Below are positions 1 through 8,611 of a stretch of DNA of 64,000 nt, in pieces. Each line of letters opens with the position of its first letter. The stretch's first letter is position 1. The stretch spans positions 124,001 to 188,000 of the forward strand of contig NZ_FUKU01000026.1 of assembly GCF_900163865.1 (NCBI RefSeq), given 5' to 3'. Source of the DNA: Sphingobacterium sp. JB170. GTDB taxonomy: Bacteria > Bacteroidota > Bacteroidia > Sphingobacteriales > Sphingobacteriaceae. A model generated the notes under the pieces. The model was not told the origin of the DNA. It saw only the letters and a list, made by a program, of their open reading frames with translations, and made no database searches. Position numbers and translations under genes: made by a program.

Positions 1-1
1 A

Positions 2-214
2 TTTTTACAAACAGAGACTAATAATCCCTCGCTACTAAAGTTTATTGAAAACCGTGGGGTATCGATTTTAGCGAACGGACAGCTAAGTACCGAATTGATG
101 TTAAAAGACTGGCATAACATATGGATTGCCTTTGCACTTTACACATTGTGCATCGCCCTATCGTTTGCTTTTTTGTTTAAGCATAAGCATGAAATTGATC
201 AAAAGCACCATTAA
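2..214 (+). CDS. C-terminal fragment of an MFS nucleoside permease
   Basis: The frame is open from the window edge to TAA at 212-214 and gives about 70 residues. The tail has the pattern DWHNIWIAFALYTL, then a hydrophobic helix, then FKHKHEIDQKHH. That layout (a loop with the D-W pair, the last transmembrane helix, a His/Lys-rich cytoplasmic end) is what I know from the C-terminus of Bacteroidota NupG/XapB-like nucleoside:H+ symporters. The protein would sit in the inner membrane and import nucleosides. Only the last helix and part of the preceding loop are visible, so the family call rests on a short stretch. Another MFS permease is possible. Confidence 0.6.
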   Translation, partial: FLQTETNNPSLLKFIENRGVSILANGQLSTELMLKDWHNIWIAFALYTLCIALSFAFLFKHKHEIDQKHH

Positions 215-296
215 AACTAATTGAGAAAAACGGAAATAATAAAGCATTTTAACTACTTTATAGATGATTTTCGCAGTTTTACGCACTAATTTTTCG

Positions 297-304
297 TATT
301 TTTG
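297..304 (+). promoter_or_regulatory. Bacteroidota -7 promoter element upstream of the MscS gene
   Basis: TATTTTTG matches the phylum consensus TAnnTTTG exactly. Only 8 nt separate it from the ATG at 313, so transcription would begin within a few bases of the start codon. No clear TTG is seen at the usual -33 distance. Confidence 0.55.
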
Positions 305-312
305 CTTCAATT

Positions 313-1659
313 ATGAGCATTACAAAAATCATCAACTCTGCCTCTTCCGAAACAAGTACTACGTATAACTGGATTTTTGAAAAAATATCAAGCAGTGGTC
401 TTAGCGATAACATTGTTAATATACTTTCAACTACAATTTTGCTCGTTGCTGCAGCGATTCTATTGTTCGTTGTTGACTATGTGACGCGAAAGATTTTACG
501 AACTGTTTTTACCAAAATAATTGAAAAAAGTGCCGCAACCTGGGACGATTACTTTTTAAAAAACAAGGTCATTAAACACTTAAGTCATTTAATTCCTCTG
601 TTAATAGCAAAGGTAATCTTGCCAGACATCTTTATTGGATTCCCATCGTTTACAATTGTCCTCTCTAAATTTCTATCGATCTTATTGATTATTACTGTCT
701 TGGCTATGATAGTAGGTGTTTTAAAAACCGGTCGGGATATATTAAGTGGCTCAAAAGCATTTGTAGATAAGCCCGTTGATAGTTACTTACAGGTGATCCA
801 AATATTTCTGTATTTCATTTGTGGAACACTTATTTTCAGTGTATTAACAGGTAATTCTCCATGGTCCTTTCTCGTATCACTTGGTGCAGCTTCGGCTATA
901 CTCATGCTCGTTTTTAAAGACACTATACTCGGTTTTGTCGCTAGTATTCAGGTTTCTGCAAATGATTCGGTCAGAGTTGGGGATTGGATTGAAATGGCGA
1001 AATATGGGGCAGATGGGGACGTGTTACAGATCAACCTGAATAATGTCAGGATTCAAAATTTTGATAAAACAATCGTTACCATCCCAACCTATACCTTGCT
1101 GAGTGATTCGTTTAGGAATTATAGAGGCATGCAGCAGGCGGGTGGACGCCAGATTAAAAGAGCAATAAACATTAAGATATCTACAATTCGCTATCTCAAC
1201 GACGCAGAGATAGCCGAATTAAGTAAAATACAACTGCTCGCACCCTTTATCGCCGAGCGTCAACAAGAGATCATAGAATTCAACAAGAAAAACAATACCG
1301 ATGCATCCGTTTTAGTTAACGGTCGAAGAATGACAAATATTGGGTTATTTAGAGCGTACATTGAACGGTTCGCAGAAAGCAATCCAAAAATACATAATAA
1401 AATGACGATGATGGTGCGGCAGCTGGCCCCCACAGAACACGGACTCCCTTTAGAACTGTATATGTTTACCAGTAGCACCGAATGGGTATTCTTTGAAAAT
1501 GCGATGGCAGATGTTTTTGATCATCTATTTGCAGCAATAAAATATTTCAATTTAGAAATATTTGAATCGCCAGCTTCGGACGATATCCGCAAATTCTTAC
1601 CAGAACTTTATAGCGCGCCAAAAAGCGTTAGCACGCCAGCGGAAAACACCTCGGAATAA
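313..1659 (+). CDS. YbdG-like small-conductance mechanosensitive channel (MscS family)
   Basis: 448 aa. Hydrophobic helices lie near residues 35-57, 92-110, 118-138, 158-178 and 185-203. The last is the pore-lining helix leading into VFKDTILGFVASIQ, then the beta domain with VRVGDWIEM and YGADGDV, and the motif TIPTYTLLSDSFRNY. These match E. coli YbdG (the MscM-type, longer MscS branch) better than short MscS. By family, the protein gates in the inner membrane on hypo-osmotic tension and releases solutes. It is a single-gene unit: a promoter element lies just upstream and a strong hairpin just downstream. The ATG at 313 is chosen because the -7 element ends 9 nt before it. Confidence 0.88.
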   Translation: MSITKIINSASSETSTTYNWIFEKISSSGLSDNIVNILSTTILLVAAAILLFVVDYVTRKILRTVFTKIIEKSAATWDDYFLKNKVIKHLSHLIPLLIAKVILPDIFIGFPSFTIVLSKFLSILLIITVLAMIVGVLKTGRDILSGSKAFVDKPVDSYLQVIQIFLYFICGTLIFSVLTGNSPWSFLVSLGAASAILMLVFKDTILGFVASIQVSANDSVRVGDWIEMAKYGADGDVLQINLNNVRIQNFDKTIVTIPTYTLLSDSFRNYRGMQQAGGRQIKRAINIKISTIRYLNDAEIAELSKIQLLAPFIAERQQEIIEFNKKNNTDASVLVNGRRMTNIGLFRAYIERFAESNPKIHNKMTMMVRQLAPTEHGLPLELYMFTSSTEWVFFENAMADVFDHLFAAIKYFNLEIFESPASDDIRKFLPELYSAPKSVSTPAENTSE

Positions 1660-1685
1660 AAAGCGTGAGTTTCTACAAGAAACAG

Positions 1686-1720
1686 ATACAGGCCGGTATT
1701 TTCGTTCGATCGGCCTGTAT
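1686..1720 (+). terminator. Hairpin terminator after the MscS channel gene
   Basis: Perfect 10-bp inverted repeat, ATACAGGCCG (1686-1695) with CGGCCTGTAT (1711-1720), 15-nt loop, starting 27 nt after the stop codon. The downstream T-run is short. Confidence 0.7.
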
Positions 1721-2143
1721 TTGTCTCAAACACTCGTCTAGCAGAATGCATGTCCGATATTAACTGGAAAGCCTCTCTTTTTTTCGCTTGTTTATATTTG
1801 CTTAGTCCCACTTTTTGAAGATAACACTAGCAAAATGGTTAACGGGTGCCGAAGATATAAGAATGAAACAGTGCCTTCCTCCAGTGAAAAAGCAGATTAC
1901 AATATAAACAATAACGAAGAGAAATAATCAATTAACAACGATCCTAGTACTGCTCGAGATCAAGAAAAGTTTTAAGGGAGCTAGCAACCGAGTACAGTAA
2001 AATACGTTCGAACCGAGAGCTCACTATAGAACAATGGTCTCATTTCAGTCAGTCTAATTACTTCAGACGCAATAATAAAAGAAATACGAAACACGCTTCC
2101 AAAGTGTCGTTCATTCCCAAAATAGCCGAGAGATTAAAATAGT
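1721..2143 (+). other. Stretch without a recognised gene, possibly an unassigned small transcript or decayed gene
   Basis: Between the MscS terminator and a second hairpin at 2144 there is no ORF with a normal start and convincing protein. A perfect -7 element (TATATTTG, 1793-1800) could launch a transcript of about 370 nt ending at that hairpin. A stop-to-stop frame, 1948-2143, ends exactly where the hairpin begins. It reads as basic, polar sequence with no ATG and no match I recognise. Another frame, from about 1750 to 1927, is open with a single ATG at 1834. A decayed small gene, a frameshifted gene or an sRNA are all possible. I do not assign a function. Confidence 0.3.
1793..1800 (+). 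promoter_or_regulatory. Possible -7 element in the gap after MscS
   Basis: TATATTTG fits TAnnTTTG. It lies downstream of the MscS terminator and upstream of the hairpin at 2144. No TTG is found at the expected -33 spacing, so support is from the -7 box only. Confidence 0.3.
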
Positions 2144-2180
2144 AAAGGCCATATCATTTTTAGTTTGATACGGCCTTTTT
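2144..2180 (+). terminator. Hairpin terminator of an unassigned unit
   Basis: AAAGGCC-A-TATCA (2144-2156) pairs with TGATA-C-GGCCTTT (2166-2178) with one A/C mismatch, followed by further Ts. It looks like an intrinsic terminator on the plus strand, although no recognised plus-strand gene precedes it. Confidence 0.6.
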
Positions 2181-2324
2181 CGCATGTTTAACATACGGTC
2201 TTAGCATATTTCACAACAGGCCTTAACATTTACTATAACACAATGAACAAAAATTACTCTAGTTCAAAAGTGCATTTTAAATATTACATCAATGTTACCC
2301 GATCATGAAGATTTCATCATCATA

Positions 2325-3887
2325 TTATTCTACTACTTCGAGTTGCTTCACTGAAGAGTATACTTTCCCGTACATATCGGTAGCCTCGATTTTAATCTGG
2401 TGTTTCCCACCTTTCAGCTTTGGTAGTTTTGTACGCCACAAATGTCGAGAGGATACGGGATCCGACGGACGTCGTCCATCAAGTAAACTGGTAGCACCAT
2501 CAAATTCAAGTACAGACTTCAAGTAGGCTGGATCGTACGCCTCAACATGCTCCATTTTCTTCCATTCTCCACCATCGATTTGGTAGCGAACCTCATCATC
2601 GGCAGCACCCATGAAGAAATTAACATACAACGGATAACGTCTGACATATTTTTTATACACGGTAGATGGACCAAATACTGCTAAACCATAATCCGCGTCT
2701 TCACCGACAACCTTATAAGTAAATGAATATTGGTTGCCGTTAATTTTCAAGATAGCATATCCTTTTGGTGTCCCATCTCGCATTGTCGACACAGGGATAC
2801 CCTTTTCAGTAAGTTGTCCAGAGTACCAGTCTCCTGAAGTAGTACCCACGTTGTACTCATGTAATGGTTTTCCCCCTTTCCAGCCATGAACTTGATCATA
2901 AAAATTTTGCTGTTGATAATGCGTATGCGCCGATAGGGTAACGATATTTGGGAATTCAGCTAGAATATCGAACAGTCGCTGTCTGTCTTGATCTCTAAAC
3001 GACGCACTATTTGTCGGGTTCAAAGGAATGTGCAACGATAAAACCACGAGCTTGTCTTTGCTGACCGTACGTAAATCGTTTTCAATAAAATCCAACTGTG
3101 ACTTCCTGAATCCCCCTTGGTACCCTTTACCGGTAGTTGGGTGCGGGTAGATGATATCATCAAGAATTAAAAAATGCGCCCGTCCAACGTTAAACGAGTA
3201 GTTCGCCGGCCCAAAGTTTTTCTCAAACGTTTCATCGGATAAAGAATCCACTTGAACATCGAAGTTTAAATCATGATTTCCAATCACATGATACCAAGGT
3301 AACGACATTTCAGTCATGGCACGTTTATACGCCGGGTGAAGACTAAGGTCATTTCCAACTAAGTCCCCTAAGCTAATTCCGAATAGCGGGCCGCTTACCG
3401 TTTTAGCATCATCAACGACTCCTTTTTTAAAGAATTCTAATTCGTCCTCGTTGTACGCTTGCGGGTCGCCGAAAACAAATGCCGTGAATTCGCTCTCTTC
3501 TTCCGTCTCCACGACAGCGAAATCTATAGATTTAGGAAGTTTGCCCGTTGGCTGAACGGCCTCGAACTTTAATTTTGGACTACCTTGAGGTTTGTAGGTA
3601 TAATAAAACTTTGGTTGGTTAAATTCGTCGAGTGGAAAGCTGTAATCCGCCGGTTTAATCGCAAAAATAATATTATCGTTCTGAACGGGGATTTCGTACT
3701 TTCCATTTTTATCCGTCTGCACCACATCCACTCCGTTACTAATCCCCACACCCGCTAGACCAACTTCTTTCCGGTCCTTCTGGCCATTTCCATTTGCATC
3801 AACATACACTGTTCCTTTGGCAACACCCTGAGCATAAGCGCTTCCAGTGAGTGAGAGTCCGACAAGGACCCAAGCAATATTTTTCAT
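2325..3887 (-). CDS. Secreted calcineurin-like phosphoesterase with N-terminal SdrD B-like domain
   Basis: About 520 aa. The ATG at 3887 (MKNIAWVLVGLSLTGSAYAQ) gives a clean signal peptide ending AYA-Q; a longer version from a TTG at 3914 would place nine residues before it and is less likely. Order of parts: signal peptide; a small beta-sandwich with YVDANGNGQKD, typical of SdrD B-like/prealbumin-like domains; a metallophosphatase core with GDPQ, LGDLVGND, IGNHD, LSLHIPL and SAHTH; and a C-terminal beta domain. The first metal motif has D-x-Q where the classical family has D-x-H. Family knowledge says phosphomono- or diesterase in the periplasm or outside the cell; the substrate is unknown. 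It is flanked by single genes, so context does not help. Confidence 0.85.
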   Translation of the reverse strand: MKNIAWVLVGLSLTGSAYAQGVAKGTVYVDANGNGQKDRKEVGLAGVGISNGVDVVQTDKNGKYEIPVQNDNIIFAIKPADYSFPLDEFNQPKFYYTYKPQGSPKLKFEAVQPTGKLPKSIDFAVVETEEESEFTAFVFGDPQAYNEDELEFFKKGVVDDAKTVSGPLFGISLGDLVGNDLSLHPAYKRAMTEMSLPWYHVIGNHDLNFDVQVDSLSDETFEKNFGPANYSFNVGRAHFLILDDIIYPHPTTGKGYQGGFRKSQLDFIENDLRTVSKDKLVVLSLHIPLNPTNSASFRDQDRQRLFDILAEFPNIVTLSAHTHYQQQNFYDQVHGWKGGKPLHEYNVGTTSGDWYSGQLTEKGIPVSTMRDGTPKGYAILKINGNQYSFTYKVVGEDADYGLAVFGPSTVYKKYVRRYPLYVNFFMGAADDEVRYQIDGGEWKKMEHVEAYDPAYLKSVLEFDGATSLLDGRRPSDPVSSRHLWRTKLPKLKGGKHQIKIEATDMYGKVYSSVKQLEVVE

Positions 3888-3997
3888 AAATTTCTGTTTG
3901 ATATATTCGGTCAAACATAAACTTATAACATAAAAATGAAGTAAACAAGTTATTAAGTTATTGTTACTTATTACAGCCCTCTGCCGACCGCCGCGAA

Positions 3998-4498
3998 CTA
4001 GCGCGCATTGGCGACATTTATCATATCAAGTACTTTCTCGATAGTAGTTTTCGCGGCATCCTTCATTTTCTGATTGCCGGGGTAATCGGCATCAAGTGTA
4101 ACCGTCTTCCCTTTTTCTTTATACCTAAATTCTAAAATATAGCGCGGTACATCCGCACCTTTGGCCGAATCGGTTCGTACCGTGGTCATATCGTCATCGA
4201 CATTCCAAAATCCCATTTCCATTGCTTTGCGATGCAAAAACAGAAGATCGTCTTTCGATAATTTAAGTTTCGATTTCACTACCTCATTCGATCGATTGAT
4301 AAATTGATACTCTTGCGTTTCCGAATTATAACTATTGTACATGGAGTCGGGAGTCCCATATCGTATGGAAACATATTTAAAATCAGAGAAGCGATAAGGT
4401 GCATTTTTCACCATGTTAGAATAATAAAATACACAATAGATAAAAAAGGAACCTATTATACACAAACCAAGAAAAATGGCTTTCGTTCTTTGTTTCAT
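3998..4498 (-). CDS. Membrane-anchored hypothetical protein
   Basis: 166 aa, not recognised. Residues 8-27 form one hydrophobic helix after a short basic start (MKQRTK), so the rest should lie in the periplasm. The remainder is a mixed alpha/beta domain with a Tyr- and Asp-rich first half and the tail LDADYPGNQKMKDAAKTTIE. There are no cysteines outside the anchor and no catalytic motif that I can see. A -7 element, TATTTTTG (4516-4523), lies just upstream of the ATG, which supports it as a real single-gene unit. Confidence 0.65.
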   Translation of the reverse strand: MKQRTKAIFLGLCIIGSFFIYCVFYYSNMVKNAPYRFSDFKYVSIRYGTPDSMYNSYNSETQEYQFINRSNEVVKSKLKLSKDDLLFLHRKAMEMGFWNVDDDMTTVRTDSAKGADVPRYILEFRYKEKGKTVTLDADYPGNQKMKDAAKTTIEKVLDMINVANAR

Positions 4499-4515
4499 GA
4501 GGATAAATTATGTCG

Positions 4516-4523
4516 CAAAAATA
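4516..4523 (-). promoter_or_regulatory. -7 element for the 166-aa membrane protein
   Basis: Minus-strand TATTTTTG ends 17 nt before the ATG at 4498 and matches TAnnTTTG. No clear -33 TTG. Confidence 0.5.
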
Positions 4524-4588
4524 CACATTACGGACGAGGATAGTGCCCATAATAAATAGTAATCTTTATTGAAATTGTAATATAAATG

Positions 4589-5170
4589 TTAGATCTTCGG
4601 CGTTCCTGAGCGTACTAAGTATTTGTGGTACCAATTATCTTTGATATCCGATATTATAACACCTTTTCGTGTAGAAACGTGAACAAACTTGTTGTTATGC
4701 AGGTAGACACCAACATGATCTATGTTACGTCCTCCAAAAGAAAAGAAAACGAGATCTCCTTCTTTCAAATTTCTTAAATATTTCCTTTTAACTTTTTTGC
4801 CCATTTCACGTGAAGTACGTGGCAAATCCTTTCGATATACGCTACGGTACAATAAGTTTACAAAACCCGAACAATCAACACCCGATTTGCTGTTCCCGCC
4901 CATCCGATGTGGAGAACCTGCCCAACTGTCGATGAAATTGTAGAGATCTTTATTTTTTAACGCACGTGTGGAAACCCCCAGAAGCGAAGCATAGTTCTCC
5001 ATTTTGCTACCTGACAACTTCTTATTGCGCATATCACTGGCATCCGTTGCAATTGATTTGCCACGTGAGGTTCGAGCAATTTCTTTCCGCGCGCCACAAG
5101 AAGAAAGTAAACTAACGACAAGTATCCATGACAACAGGAAAACACCAGGCCTACTGAACGATTTAAACAT
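4589..5170 (-). CDS. NlpC/P60 (C40) cell-wall peptidase lipoprotein
   Basis: 193 aa from ATG 5170. A further upstream ATG at 5245 would add 25 residues ahead of a perfect signal peptide and is rejected. The lipobox LLSSC fits signal peptidase II. The catalytic domain has the Cys motif SGVDCSGFVNLLY, the His motif NIDHVGVYL and a third polar position after FVHVST. Family enzymes cut the D-Glu/meso-DAP bond in peptidoglycan stem peptides, here probably from the outer-membrane inner face. A promoter (TTG-N19-TACATTTG) sits so close that its transcript would start at or near the ATG. It diverges from the EamA exporter. Confidence 0.9.
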   Translation of the reverse strand: MFKSFSRPGVFLLSWILVVSLLSSCGARKEIARTSRGKSIATDASDMRNKKLSGSKMENYASLLGVSTRALKNKDLYNFIDSWAGSPHRMGGNSKSGVDCSGFVNLLYRSVYRKDLPRTSREMGKKVKRKYLRNLKEGDLVFFSFGGRNIDHVGVYLHNNKFVHVSTRKGVIISDIKDNWYHKYLVRSGTPKI

Positions 5171-5174
5171 ACAA

Positions 5175-5204
5175 CAAATGTAACCAAAATGCAGATAGAG
5201 CCAA
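5175..5204 (-). promoter_or_regulatory. Promoter of the NlpC/P60 lipoprotein gene
   Basis: Minus strand reads TTG (5204-5202), 19-nt spacer, TACATTTG (5182-5175). Both boxes and the spacing fit the Bacteroidota housekeeping consensus. The -7 box ends 4 nt before the ATG, pointing to a leaderless mRNA. Confidence 0.65.
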
Positions 5205-5216
5205 GCGAAATACAGG

Positions 5217-5224
5217 TAATTTTG
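5217..5224 (+). promoter_or_regulatory. -7 element for the EamA exporter gene
   Basis: TAATTTTG matches TAnnTTTG, 21 nt before the ATG at 5246. It is divergent from the NlpC promoter. No -33 TTG at the right distance. Confidence 0.45.
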
Positions 5225-5245
5225 TAACTTGCGCCAAAATTTCAA

Positions 5246-6139
5246 ATGGACAAAATTAAGGGTGCAATAGCTGTAACAATCGGTGCGGCCAGCTTTGGAG
5301 TACTATCTACATTCGTGAAAAAAGCGTATGAAAAAGGCTTCACGCTGGGGGAGATAACGGGTGTTCAAGCTTTGTATGGTATGATTGTCCTCTTTGTGTT
5401 GCTTGCGATTTTTAAAATTTTTAATGCCCGTTATTTCCAAAAATATCCATCAAAAAGCCCTAAATGGGTAATCCTAATCAGCGGCATATCCACGGGTATT
5501 GTTAGTATATTATATTATAAAAGCATCGGGTTAATTCCAGCTTCATTAGCAATTGTATTACTGATGCAATACATATGGATTGGGCAGTTGTTAGAATTTT
5601 TGATATTTCGTTCGAAACCAAGTGGGAAACAACTGTTCGGCACCCTAGTAATTCTCGGCGCAACACTTTTGGCCACCGGCGTGTTCGAATATGACCTTCG
5701 TAGCATTAGTATCGCTGGCGTTGCCTACGGACTTTCAGCGGCAACTGCTTATGCAAGTTTTATCCTTGTTAACGGCCGCGTCGGAAACGATCACCCGCCC
5801 GTTCAAAAAAGTGCGATTATGGTCGCTGGAGCATGTATTTTTATATTCATCCTATTTCGACCATTTTCAATTTTCGAAAAAAATATTTTTACCGAAATTT
5901 GGTCTTACGGCATATTGCTAGCTACGCTAGGAACGGTGTTGCCTCCTGTACTTTTTGCCTACGGAATACCAAAGACAGGGGTTCCAATTGCAAGCATACT
6001 TAGTACTGTTGAGCTTCCGGTTGCGATATGCTTATCGTTTATGATACTGCACGAACATGTCTCTATGCTACAATTTGTTGGGGTAGCATGTATACTACTC
6101 ACAATCGTGGTCATAAATTTTCCAAGGAAAAAAAACTGA
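5246..6139 (+). CDS. EamA/DMT-family transporter
   Basis: 297 aa, almost wholly hydrophobic, with about ten transmembrane helices arranged as two EamA repeats (roughly 1-145 and 150-295). The first repeat begins KIKGAIAVTIGAASFGVLST and the second GVAYGLSAATAYASFILVNG; the second ends with the typical P-V-A...L-H-E-H pattern and a basic tail (FPRKKN). DMT proteins export or exchange small metabolites such as amino acids or nucleotide precursors. The substrate cannot be read from the sequence. It is a single gene in a divergent arrangement with the NlpC lipoprotein. Confidence 0.85.
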   Translation: MDKIKGAIAVTIGAASFGVLSTFVKKAYEKGFTLGEITGVQALYGMIVLFVLLAIFKIFNARYFQKYPSKSPKWVILISGISTGIVSILYYKSIGLIPASLAIVLLMQYIWIGQLLEFLIFRSKPSGKQLFGTLVILGATLLATGVFEYDLRSISIAGVAYGLSAATAYASFILVNGRVGNDHPPVQKSAIMVAGACIFIFILFRPFSIFEKNIFTEIWSYGILLATLGTVLPPVLFAYGIPKTGVPIASILSTVELPVAICLSFMILHEHVSMLQFVGVACILLTIVVINFPRKKN

Positions 6140-6239
6140 ATGGTTAATTTTTAGTTAACATTAATATACAATAAACTTAACATTAAGTTTATACTAGAAA
6201 CAATAAAATGAGCGACATTTGCATTAATTTAATTTTTAT

Positions 6240-8510
6240 ATGGAAAGCTACCTTCTCATAATTCTCGCGGTACTTGTAGTGCTCGCCGTTATTGATCTAA
6301 TGGTCGGCGTTAGTAACGACGCTGTTAATTTTCTAAATTCAGCAATCGGTTCAAAGGCCATCCCATATAAAACGATTATGATTGTGGCAAGCTTGGGTAT
6401 CCTTTGTGGGGCGGTATTTTCCAGCGGAATGATGGAAATAGCCCGTAGTGGTATTTTTGTCCCTGAAAAGTTTTCCTTTCAGGAAGTCATGATCATCTTT
6501 GTCGCAGTCATGGTTACCGACGTTATTTTGTTGGATATTTTTAACTTTTTTGGCCTCCCGACCTCAACCACCGTTTCCATTGTCTTTGAACTTTTAGGCG
6601 CGGCGGTCTCGTTGACGCTATATAAAATATACGATGGTGGGCTTAGTTGGGGGTTAATATCAACCTATATCAATACCGAGAAAGCGTCCGAAATAGTAGT
6701 GAGCATACTGTTATCGGTCGCCGTGTCGTTTAGCTTGGGGATGATAATACAATATATCTGCCGTCTCGCATTCACCTTTAAATTCCAGAGAAAAACAAAA
6801 AAATTTGGCCCAATATTCGGCGGTATAGCACTTGCCGCGATCTCTTATTTTATATTAATTAAAGGCTTAAAAACAGTCACCTTTATCTCGACTGATGTAA
6901 AAGCGTGGATTCATGAGTATGAACTCGTATTGGTAGCTTGTACGTTCGTCTTAATGACAATTATTAGCTTTATTATTACCCGGACAAACACGAGCATATT
7001 TAAGGTGATAATTATAGTCGGGACATTTGCTTTAGCACTCTCTTTTGCAGGAAACGATTTAGTAAACTTCATCGGTGTTCCCGTCGCCGCGTATCAATCG
7101 ATCGGAATATTCCATGCCGCGGGTGAGGGCGTAGGAGCAACAACATTTATGATGGGCGATCTTGCGAACGATAATATAGCGGCTCCTGTCTGGATTCTCA
7201 TCGTCGCAGGAGTAATAATGGTTTTCACCCTTTGGACTTCAAGTAAAGCGAAGAACGTCATAGAAACGGAGATGAGTCTATCCAGCCAATCTTCGAATGA
7301 AGAGAAGTTTTCGGCAAACTTTCTTTCTAAAAATATTGTTCGTTTCTTCATTACGATTGGGCACGGGCTAAACTTCATACTTCCTCGAACGCTGCAAACT
7401 CGGTTAGATAAGCAGTTTGAGAACCCTCAATTACCTTTATCGACTAAGAAAACGCCGGACGAGCCAATGTTTGACATGGTGCGCGCATCGGTGAATTTGA
7501 TGGTAGCTAGTATATTAATTGCCTTAGGTACCTCAATGAAGCTGCCCTTATCTACCACATATGTGACCTTCATGGTTGCTATGGGATCAGCTTTTGCCGA
7601 CCGGGCGTGGGATAGAGAAACCGCGGTTTATCGCGTATCGGGGGTATTCCATGTCATCGGTGGATGGTTTATTACGGCAGCGTGTGCCTTTAGCGGTGCT
7701 TTTATAATTGCCTATCTACTAACCATTGGTGAGGAAATCGCTCTTTTTTCTATCCTAATATTTATGGGTATTCTTCTTTATCGCAACGCTAAAAGCCATT
7801 CGAAAAAGAAAAAGGAAAAAGAACTGCTAAAACTAAAAATAGAGAGCACCGATATCCAAACACTACAGGAAGTAACCGAGGCGAGCGCAGAACAAATTAG
7901 CGAAATCGTCACCAAAACCAATGTACTGTACAAAGAAGTGATTGAGAGCTTAATTAACCAAGACTTAAACTCTTCTAATACAGCAAGAAAATTGGTCAAA
8001 AAGCTTCAAAATGAACTTAATTCAACTAATAGTTCGCTATATGACTTCATCAGAAACCTCGATGAAAATTCGGTTAAGGGGATTCGTTATTATATACAGT
8101 CACTTGGCTACTTGCAAGACATCGTGGAAAACCTTGGGGTAATAACAGCAAACATCCACACCCATTTAGACAACAATCACAAATCGTTGAAAGTAAATCA
8201 AGCCAAAGATCTCAAATACAACGCGGCCAAGTTAAGTGATTGGTACTCGAAAATTAATGACGTTTATAAGCGACTTGATTTCTCCAAAATCGACATTATA
8301 ATAAACGAACGCATCGCTTTCCAAGATACGATCAACGAAATGCTCGACGCACAAATTGACCGTATCCGTACTTCTGAAAGCAGCCCAAAAAATACAAAAC
8401 TGTATTTCTCGATATTGCTCGAAACCAACGAACTTATTAGTTCAACGTTCAAGCTTTTGCGTTTACATAAGGAGTTTGAAAACTTCAGAAATGGGAGGAC
8501 GCCTAAATAA
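6240..8510 (+). CDS. PiT-family inorganic phosphate transporter with C-terminal PhoU-like helical domain
   Basis: 756 aa. The PiT signature occurs twice in modified form: GVSNDAVNFLNSAIGSKA near residue 23 and FAGNDLVNFIGVPVA near 263. A loop of about 60 residues separates the two membrane halves, and the membrane part ends near residue 515. After a Lys-rich stretch (SKKKKEKE), residues 535-756 form a soluble, all-helical segment with many Asn, Ile and Leu heptads, like PhoU. Family role: Pi (or metal-phosphate):H+/Na+ symport across the inner membrane. The fused tail makes it about 250 aa longer than E. coli PitA and may replace the separate PhoU-like partner (inference). Its terminator is shared with mtaB. 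Confidence 0.85.
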   Translation: MESYLLIILAVLVVLAVIDLMVGVSNDAVNFLNSAIGSKAIPYKTIMIVASLGILCGAVFSSGMMEIARSGIFVPEKFSFQEVMIIFVAVMVTDVILLDIFNFFGLPTSTTVSIVFELLGAAVSLTLYKIYDGGLSWGLISTYINTEKASEIVVSILLSVAVSFSLGMIIQYICRLAFTFKFQRKTKKFGPIFGGIALAAISYFILIKGLKTVTFISTDVKAWIHEYELVLVACTFVLMTIISFIITRTNTSIFKVIIIVGTFALALSFAGNDLVNFIGVPVAAYQSIGIFHAAGEGVGATTFMMGDLANDNIAAPVWILIVAGVIMVFTLWTSSKAKNVIETEMSLSSQSSNEEKFSANFLSKNIVRFFITIGHGLNFILPRTLQTRLDKQFENPQLPLSTKKTPDEPMFDMVRASVNLMVASILIALGTSMKLPLSTTYVTFMVAMGSAFADRAWDRETAVYRVSGVFHVIGGWFITAACAFSGAFIIAYLLTIGEEIALFSILIFMGILLYRNAKSHSKKKKEKELLKLKIESTDIQTLQEVTEASAEQISEIVTKTNVLYKEVIESLINQDLNSSNTARKLVKKLQNELNSTNSSLYDFIRNLDENSVKGIRYYIQSLGYLQDIVENLGVITANIHTHLDNNHKSLKVNQAKDLKYNAAKLSDWYSKINDVYKRLDFSKIDIIINERIAFQDTINEMLDAQIDRIRTSESSPKNTKLYFSILLETNELISSTFKLLRLHKEFENFRNGRTPK

Positions 8511-8519
8511 CGTAATGTC

Positions 8520-8571
8520 GGGATGGCTTTTAATTGACGAGTACCCCGTTCATCGTCCAAAAAGCCATCCC
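8520..8571. terminator. Bidirectional hairpin between the PiT gene and mtaB
   Basis: GGGATGGCTTTT (8520-8531) pairs perfectly with AAAAGCCATCCC (8560-8571); an inner GACGA/TCGTC pair extends the stem. It lies in a 101-nt gap between converging genes, and the A/T arms let it serve both strands. Confidence 0.7.
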
Positions 8572-8611
8572 CAATTCAAGTGGATAAATCCTTTAAACGA
8601 TAAATCGAAAG

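Noticed and set aside
2006..2014. GTTCGAACC resembling a tRNA T-loop
   Set aside because: No acceptor stem or anticodon arm can be drawn around it.
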